10,479 nucleotides of DNA from Euryarchaeota archaeon UBA126 (GTDB taxonomy: Archaea > Thermoplasmatota > Poseidoniia > Poseidoniales > Thalassarchaeaceae), in NCBI GenBank assembly GCA_002497025.1, contig DAMG01000101.1, forward strand, positions 1-10,479. Direction: 5' to 3'. Below are positions 6,268-10,479 of this stretch, in pieces. Every line of letters starts with the position of its first letter. Position 1 is the stretch's first letter. Position numbers and translations under genes: made by a program. Under the pieces are notes generated by a model. That model ran no database searches. It worked only from the letters and a program-made list of their open reading frames with translations, and was not told where the DNA came from.

Positions 6268-7019
6268 CAAGATAATTTTGCTGAATCTATAACCCAAATT
6301 CCTCGATTCCCTTTCCACTCAGGGCGACCCAAGACCTCGATTCGTTGCTTCATATGTGGTGCGTCAACAACTATTGTCTCAAACTCACCACCCTCGCCAT
6401 CCAAATTGAATCGAAATTGGGATGAAATTATAGAAAGTGAATCTAGTGTTTTCTTGTCGATTTTGACACCTAGCCATTGTTCTCCTAGGCCATCTGTAGA
6501 TACTGAAACAATACGAACATCGAAGCCATGTTCGACAAGTGATTCCATATGGTTCTCAGGTATATGGTGCCAAAGAGGGCAGTATGAAATTAGATTCAAT
6601 CGTTCACACATACGTTCTATGCGCGTTTTTTGATAGTCTGAACGTAGTGCACCAACCACTAACGCATCAATTTCTAGATCATTGGTCTTGAGGATTAACT
6701 CATCAGGAAAATCGATAGATTCTGTATCATTTTTCACTCTTTCAAATGCTAATCTAACATCACTTTCTCCACGGATACCATTTTCAAGATCTTCGATTTC
6801 TTCCTCCTCATTCCCCTTAGACAATATTGGTAACCAAGGCACTCCGATAGAATAGGCTTGGAGGCCGGCAAGGGGTGTATTTGGTAATTGGAACATCATG
6901 GAGTCATCACTCGTTACATGGACTGTAATCATCGCTTCAACCTTCCATCCCTGCATAATTGCCCACCAGCAAGCATAGGTCGAATCTTTTCCCCCTGATG
7001 ACAGAACCGCTACTCGCAT
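6267..7019 (-). CDS. dph6: Diphthine-ammonia ligase (Dph6, PP-loop ATP pyrophosphatase)
   Basis: Dph6 adenylates diphthine on translation elongation factor 2 and replaces the AMP with ammonia to complete diphthamide. The 250-aa protein begins with the PP-loop MRVAVLSSGGKDSTYACWWA (SGGKDS at 8-13). It has the family block VVGALRSDYQKTRIERMCER (121-140), then CPLW (147-150), and the signature GEGGEFETIVVDAP (208-221). Related archaeal proteins are about 220-230 aa. The extra length here is an acidic stretch around 69-105 (GNEEEEIEDLENG and following) between the strand after the PP-loop and the VVGA block. The ATG at 7019 begins directly with the PP-loop strand, so the start is secure. It is the first gene of a minus-strand run with purB and is divergent from psmA. 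Confidence 0.93.
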   Translation of the reverse strand: MRVAVLSSGGKDSTYACWWAIMQGWKVEAMITVHVTSDDSMMFQLPNTPLAGLQAYSIGVPWLPILSKGNEEEEIEDLENGIRGESDVRLAFERVKNDTESIDFPDELILKTNDLEIDALVVGALRSDYQKTRIERMCERLNLISYCPLWHHIPENHMESLVEHGFDVRIVSVSTDGLGEQWLGVKIDKKTLDSLSIISSQFRFNLDGEGGEFETIVVDAPHMKQRIEVLGRPEWKGNRGIWVIDSAKLS

Positions 7020-7166
7020 GTTCTGCCGATAACGCTTTCATCCATCAATTACACTATTCATTCTTCACAGAAATGGTCATTCTTCGCTATACGATTTTCA
7101 GCAATCATGAGACAACGTTCCGGTCAAGGTTGATAAGAGGCCGGCTTGGGAATGAACACGATAGTT
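7020..7166. promoter_or_regulatory. Divergent intergenic region between dph6 and psmA
   Basis: This 147-bp spacer separates divergent dph6 and psmA and must hold the promoters of both, including the one for the proteasome/exosome cluster. A weak TATA-like ctatacg lies near 7087-7093 on the plus strand, which would give a leader of roughly 50 nt for psmA. A purine run (ataagagg, ending near 7140) precedes the psmA start region. I see no hairpin, repeat or RNA gene in it. Confidence 0.4.
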
Positions 7167-7877
7167 ATGCAGCCGAGCGGACGAGGATATGACCACGGAG
7201 TATCTACCTTCTCACCAGATGGACGATTGTATCAAGTGGAGTACGCTCGTGAATCCGTCAAAAGAGGGACAACAACTGTAGGTCTAAAGTTCCGAGATGG
7301 AGTAGTATTAATTGTAGACAAGCGAATATCTAGTAAACTTGTAATCATTGATTCTATTGAAAAGATGTATCAAATCGACGACCACGTTGGATTCACCACG
7401 TCAGGGCTAGTCGCAGATGCTCGACAATTAGTCGATAGGGCTCGTGTGCAATGTCAAGTCAATAGGATGACTTATGGAGATGCAATCCCGGTTACAACAT
7501 TGGTCAAGAAAATGTGTGATTATATGCAATCTTTCACACAATACGGTGGAGCAAGGCCTTTTGGAACCGCCCTATTAATCGCAGGAGTAGATGCCGATGG
7601 TGTGCACCTGTTTGAGACAGACCCTTCAGGTGCGTACCAATCTTATCATGCTGGTGCAATTGGCCGTGGAAGATCCACGGTAATCGACCATTTCGAATCA
7701 AATTGGAAGGAAAATATGACTCAAAATGCCGCTATTAAGATGGGGCTAGAGGCACTTCGGGAGTCGATTGATGAAGATTTGAATCACGACGCAGTTGAGA
7801 TTGCCGTAGTAGATGGAAATGGTTACAAAAAGATGAGTAAAGAGGACACATTAACACATCTTGGTAAATTAAGTTGA
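7167..7877 (+). CDS. psmA: Proteasome subunit alpha
   Basis: PsmA forms the two outer heptameric rings of the archaeal 20S proteasome and gates substrate entry for PAN-type ATPases. From the ATG at 7167 the 236-aa protein keeps the exact Thermoplasma acidophilum numbering of the gate residues Tyr8, Asp9, Pro17 and Tyr26 (YDHGVSTFSPDGRLYQVEYA) and of the ATPase-docking Lys66 in IDSIEKMYQI. It also has SGLVADAR (79-86) and QYGGARPFGTALL (125-137). In-frame starts TTG 7146 and ATG 7152 would add 7 or 5 residues; the exact numbering match is why I prefer 7167, although ATG 7152 is not excluded. It is the first gene of the exosome-associated cluster, with a 50-nt gap before the SBDS gene. The beta subunit is not in the window. 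Confidence 0.97.
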   Translation: MQPSGRGYDHGVSTFSPDGRLYQVEYARESVKRGTTTVGLKFRDGVVLIVDKRISSKLVIIDSIEKMYQIDDHVGFTTSGLVADARQLVDRARVQCQVNRMTYGDAIPVTTLVKKMCDYMQSFTQYGGARPFGTALLIAGVDADGVHLFETDPSGAYQSYHAGAIGRGRSTVIDHFESNWKENMTQNAAIKMGLEALRESIDEDLNHDAVEIAVVDGNGYKKMSKEDTLTHLGKLS

Positions 7878-7927
7878 TTGGAAATACAACCCGATTGCTC
7901 TAAGGGCCTAGGCGAGGCTCGCTAATC

Positions 7928-8617
7928 ATGGTAAGTCTAGATGACGCAGTCATCGCGCGTCTCGAAAAAGGTGGAAGTAGGTACGAAATTTTAGTCGACC
8001 CCGAACTTGTCTCTCAGTGGAAGGAAGACCAGAATTCTGTCGAAATGGAGGATATGTTGGCTACTGATTCAATCTGGTCGGATGTGAAGGCTGGAGATAG
8101 ACCAACATCTGATGCTTTGGAGAATATCTTTGGTAGCACAGACTTGCATATTTGTGTAGAAAAAATACTCAAGGAAGGAAGCATACAACTTACTACTACT
8201 CAAAGAAAGCAAATGGTAGAGGAGAAACGCAAACAGATAATCAATGCTATTGCTACTACCGCGACGGACCCCAAAACACGTGGACCGCATCCTCCCACTA
8301 GAATTGAGAATGCATTAGCAGAGGCTAGATTTAGTGTAGATCCTTTCCTTTCAGTTGAGCGTCAAGTACAGGATGCAGTAGAAGCAATACGTGCTCTAAT
8401 CCCACTACAATTCATCACCGTCAGACTAGCGTTTAGAATTCAAGGAAAAGACTACGGAGGAGTCCATCAGCTGCTGAGAGATTCGGTTCAGCGAGAAGAA
8501 TGGCTCTCTGATGGTTCTTGGGCATGTGTAGTGGAATGTCCCGGTGGTATGAAATCTGACCTAATTAGTCGTGTCTCAAAACGCAGTTCGGGTTTAGATG
8601 TAAAAGAATTAGATTGA
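7928..8617 (+). CDS. Ribosome maturation protein SDO1/SBDS homologue
   Basis: SBDS-family proteins act in the last steps of large ribosomal subunit maturation; in eukaryotes they release eIF6 together with an EF2-like GTPase. The 229-aa length is typical of archaeal members. The three-domain pattern is visible: an N-terminal FYSH domain with ARLEKGGSRYEILVDPE (10-26), VKAGDRPTSDALENIFGS (53-70) and GSIQLTTTQRKQMVEEKRKQ (84-103); a helical middle with PHPPTRIENALAEARFSVDP (120-139); and a C-terminal ferredoxin-like domain. The family block KTRGPHPPTRIE is clear. The start is ATG at 7928. Its place between psmA and rrp4 is the conserved archaeal arrangement that links it to RNA processing. Confidence 0.96.
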   Translation: MVSLDDAVIARLEKGGSRYEILVDPELVSQWKEDQNSVEMEDMLATDSIWSDVKAGDRPTSDALENIFGSTDLHICVEKILKEGSIQLTTTQRKQMVEEKRKQIINAIATTATDPKTRGPHPPTRIENALAEARFSVDPFLSVERQVQDAVEAIRALIPLQFITVRLAFRIQGKDYGGVHQLLRDSVQREEWLSDGSWACVVECPGGMKSDLISRVSKRSSGLDVKELD

Positions 8618-8630
8618 GAACATCAATCTA

Positions 8631-8645
8631 CACACCGTAGGTGTG
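8631..8645 (+). promoter_or_regulatory. Short perfect inverted repeat upstream of rrp4
   Basis: cacacc, a 3-nt spacer (gta) and ggtgtg form a perfect 6-bp inverted repeat in the 41-nt gap between the SBDS gene and rrp4, 13 nt before the ATG at 8659. No T-tract follows, so it is not an ordinary intrinsic terminator. A TATA-like catatacg comes directly after it. It could be a small operator or an mRNA hairpin near the ribosome-binding region. A six-base palindrome may also be chance. Confidence 0.3.
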
Positions 8646-8658
8646 AGCATATACGGTT

Positions 8659-9369
8659 ATGAAGGGTGGGTCGGTCGCGCGGCTCGATAACATGAGTGGA
8701 GACAACGGCGCGGGCGGACCGCGCAGATCCCGACAAGCACCCCTGCTTGTCGCTCCTGGGGACGACCTAGGCGATTCTGGGGAGTACGAAGCCGGACATG
8801 GTGTTCTTGCCATTAACGGCCGGCTACGTGCATTGAAGCAAGGAAGAATGAACAATCGAGGCGGAACAGTCTCGATAGAGCCGCGCCGTACTTCGTATGT
8901 ACCGCGGCCTAGCGATCTAGTGATTGGCTATATTGAGGGATGTACTAGCAATATCTGGTTCGTCGACATCGGTGCGCCATTCAATGCCATTTTACCAATG
9001 AGCCTTGGTCCATCTAAGGCCGAATTTGGTGGAATCAGAAAGGTTCTCGATATAGGTGATGCAATTCTGTGTCGAGTACAAGAGGTAGAAGAAAATCATT
9101 CGAGTGTAGTTACGATGAAAGGAATGGGTCTGCGGGCAATCCGTGCAGGTACGGTCGAGGAAATCGACCCACACTTACTTGGACGACTGATTGGTAGAGG
9201 TGGTAATAACCTCCGCCAACTCAAGGAGGAGACAGAATGTAGAGTCGTAGCCGGAGACAATGGTCGTGTTTGGTTGGATGGTGATTTAGATGGTATCATC
9301 AATGCAAGAGATAGACTCAATGCTTTGTTAACCGAAGCAAAGATAGAAGAATTTGGAGGTGAAGTCTGA
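8659..9369 (+). CDS. rrp4: Exosome complex RNA-binding protein Rrp4
   Basis: Rrp4 forms the RNA-binding cap of the archaeal exosome, above the Rrp41/Rrp42 ring, and guides substrates into it. The 236-aa protein shows the N-terminal domain with LLVAPGDDLGD (29-39) and EAGHGVLAINGRLRALKQG (44-62), an S1 domain starting near GYIEGCTSNIWFVDIGAPF (90-108), and a KH domain with the GxxG-type loop LIGRGGNNLRQLKEETECRV (177-196). The first 28 residues are a Gly/Arg-rich, probably disordered extension encoded by locally GC-rich DNA. ATG 8659 is used here; an in-frame ATG at 8692 (Met12, MSGDNGAGG) is also plausible and would shorten the extension. The stop overlaps the rrp41 start by one base (TGATG). 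Confidence 0.95.
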   Translation: MKGGSVARLDNMSGDNGAGGPRRSRQAPLLVAPGDDLGDSGEYEAGHGVLAINGRLRALKQGRMNNRGGTVSIEPRRTSYVPRPSDLVIGYIEGCTSNIWFVDIGAPFNAILPMSLGPSKAEFGGIRKVLDIGDAILCRVQEVEENHSSVVTMKGMGLRAIRAGTVEEIDPHLLGRLIGRGGNNLRQLKEETECRVVAGDNGRVWLDGDLDGIINARDRLNALLTEAKIEEFGGEV

Positions 9370-10085
9370 TGGGAGGCTATGGAGATGTACAATGTATCGA
9401 TGAAAACGGGATTCGTCTTGATGGTAGAACCAAGGATGAGGTAAGGCCAGTTTCTATAGAAACAGGGGTAGTCCCGGTTGCTGACGGCTCTGCTAGAATT
9501 CGCTGGGGTCTAAATGACTGCATCGCAGCTGTTTATGGCCCTATGGAAGCACATCCAAGGAAGATTCAGAGGCAAGATAGGGCTGTATTGGACGTTAGAT
9601 ACAATATGGCACCCTTCTCAACAACCGATAGGATTCGGCCAGGGTTCAACCGCCGTAGTAGAGAAATTTCCAAAGTTACCGCTGAGGCACTTGAAAGTGT
9701 AGTTTTGACTGAGTTATATCCTAGAAGTAAGATACGTGTTGAGATCGAAATTATTTGCGCTGAAGCAGGTACAAGGTGTGCTGGAATTACAGCTGCCTCC
9801 GTCGCCTTGGCTCATGCTGGTATTCCTATGACAGACATGGTAGTCTCGGTTGCGAGTGGTAAGGTTCACGACATCGTAGTCTGTGACTTAAATAAGGAAG
9901 AAGATAACTACGGGGAAGCCGATCTTCCCATGGGCATTCTACCCAATACAGGTGAGTTAGTATTTCTTCAGATGGATGGAGACTTATCTCCTGATCAATT
10001 CCAAGAGGCTTGGGATTACAACATGGAAGCCGCTAAAGTGATTCACGAAGAGATGGTTCGTGCCCTAAAAGGGGGTGGTGAGTGA
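9369..10085 (+). CDS. rrp41: Exosome complex exonuclease subunit Rrp41
   Basis: Rrp41 is the catalytic RNase PH-type subunit of the archaeal exosome, degrading RNA 3' to 5' with phosphate and also able to add 3' tails. The 238-aa protein has the family start GIRLDGRTKDEVRPVSIETG (14-33), arginines for RNA and phosphate binding (FNRRSREISK, 93-102), AEAGTRCAGITAASVALAHA (131-150; Arg136 in the phosphate-site region), and the catalytic acidic block KEEDNYGEADLPMG (176-189) with Asp179 and Asp185. These residues indicate an active enzyme. The start ATG overlaps the rrp4 stop by one base, and the stop overlaps the rrp42 start in the same way, so translation is probably coupled and gives balanced subunit amounts. 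Confidence 0.97.
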   Translation: MGGYGDVQCIDENGIRLDGRTKDEVRPVSIETGVVPVADGSARIRWGLNDCIAAVYGPMEAHPRKIQRQDRAVLDVRYNMAPFSTTDRIRPGFNRRSREISKVTAEALESVVLTELYPRSKIRVEIEIICAEAGTRCAGITAASVALAHAGIPMTDMVVSVASGKVHDIVVCDLNKEEDNYGEADLPMGILPNTGELVFLQMDGDLSPDQFQEAWDYNMEAAKVIHEEMVRALKGGGE

Positions 10086-10479
10086 TGAGTATACCATTAG
10101 TCCCTAGTTTGTTACGTGCTCACCTAGCAGAATTAGCTGCCGAAGATAAGAGGCATGACGGCCGAGATCGATTCGAAGGTCGCGATGTGGAGCTTGAAAT
10201 CAATTGCTTACCCCGAGCAGAAGGGTCCGCTAGAGTTAGGATGGGAGATACTATCGTTTTAGCAGGAGTTAAGTTCCAAATTATGACTCCTTATCCAGAT
10301 CGCCCAAACGAAGGTGGTTTGATGTGCAGTGCAGAAGTAAGGCCAGTTGCAGGTCGCAATTGGGAAGCTGGACCTCCTAGTGCTGAATCTATCGAATTAG
10401 GTAGAGTTGTAGATCGTGGAATCCGCGAATCAGGATGTATCAACACAGAAGATTTGTGTATTATCCCTGGAGAAAAAGC
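10085..10479 (+). CDS. rrp42: Exosome complex subunit Rrp42, N-terminal half (cut by window end)
   Basis: The frame opens at ATG 10085, sharing a base with the rrp41 stop, and runs 131 codons to the right edge without a stop. Rrp42 proteins are about 260-275 aa, so roughly half is seen. It is an RNase PH-fold subunit that alternates with Rrp41 in the hexameric ring and is needed for activity, although it lacks the catalytic residues itself. Visible blocks are DKRHDGRDRFEGRDVELEIN (21-40), AEGSARVRMGDTIVLAGVKF (45-64), EGGLMCSAEVRPVA (76-89) and the Rrp42 signature ESIELGRVVDRGIRESGC (101-118). It completes the conserved rrp4-rrp41-rrp42 order. Confidence 0.96.
   Translation, partial: MSIPLVPSLLRAHLAELAAEDKRHDGRDRFEGRDVELEINCLPRAEGSARVRMGDTIVLAGVKFQIMTPYPDRPNEGGLMCSAEVRPVAGRNWEAGPPSAESIELGRVVDRGIRESGCINTEDLCIIPGEK

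Noticed and set aside
6127..6318. 63-aa minus-strand ORF spanning the dph6-purB spacer
   Set aside because: It overlaps both genes in another frame, has no recognisable motif and would replace no missing function.
8631..8645. Intrinsic terminator between the SBDS gene and rrp4
   Set aside because: The stem is only six base pairs and no T-rich tract follows.
8628..8855. 75-aa minus-strand ORF over the rrp4 start
   Set aside because: It results from the GC-rich antisense of the rrp4 N-terminus; Pro/Ser/Arg-rich with no motif.
1..10479. CRISPR array, mobile element, phage genes or a defence island
   Set aside because: Every gene but a few small ones belongs to housekeeping or surface families, and no spaced repeats, transposase or integrase signatures are visible.

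Overview
The window is archaeal. Its right part is the conserved archaeal proteasome/exosome gene cluster (psmA, SBDS, Rrp4, Rrp41, Rrp42). It also encodes the archaeon-specific tRNA(Ile2) enzyme TiaS, a diphthamide synthetase (Dph6) and an archaeosortase. The moderate-to-low GC content, very tight gene packing, use of GTG and TTG starts, and an alpha proteasome subunit whose gate residues fall on the Thermoplasma numbering suggest a Thermoplasmatota lineage such as the marine Poseidoniales (Marine Group II). That placement is inference, since no rRNA is present. No rRNA, tRNA, CRISPR array, insertion sequence or phage gene was seen.

Layout. (1) 1-459 (+) is the 3' end of a gene cut by the left edge, with winged-helix and beta-rich features like the C-termini of YcaQ/AlkZ-type or Lhr-type DNA proteins. 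(2) 433-1452 (-) is a multi-pass archaeosortase with the conserved Cys and Arg; its 3' end overlaps the first gene by 27 bp. (3) 1498-4227 (+) is a compact co-directional run: a GmhA-like SIS sugar-phosphate isomerase, a GmhB-like HAD phosphatase, TiaS, and a 74-aa single-pass membrane protein. (4) 7019-4229 (-) is a second run: dph6, purB, and a small RecA-fold protein with a broken Walker A motif. It meets the plus run tail to tail with 1 bp between stops. (5) 7167-10479 (+) is psmA, SBDS, rrp4, rrp41 and rrp42, the last cut by the right edge. The exosome genes overlap by single TGATG junctions.

How the genes work together. The exosome core (Rrp41/Rrp42 hexamer plus Rrp4 cap), SBDS (ribosome maturation), TiaS (decoding of AUA) and Dph6 (EF2 modification) make this largely an RNA and translation maintenance region with the proteasome attached, plus one purine biosynthesis gene. 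The unusual part is the left third. There a surface-protein processing enzyme (archaeosortase) is divergently paired, across a gap of only 45 bp, with two enzymes of heptose-type sugar-nucleotide synthesis. This suggests, as a hypothesis, coordinated anchoring and glycosylation of surface proteins. Several proteins depart from their families: a GmhB without its zinc-site cysteines, a TiaS with a collapsed first zinc knuckle, a lysine-less P-loop protein, and a Dph6 with an acidic insertion.
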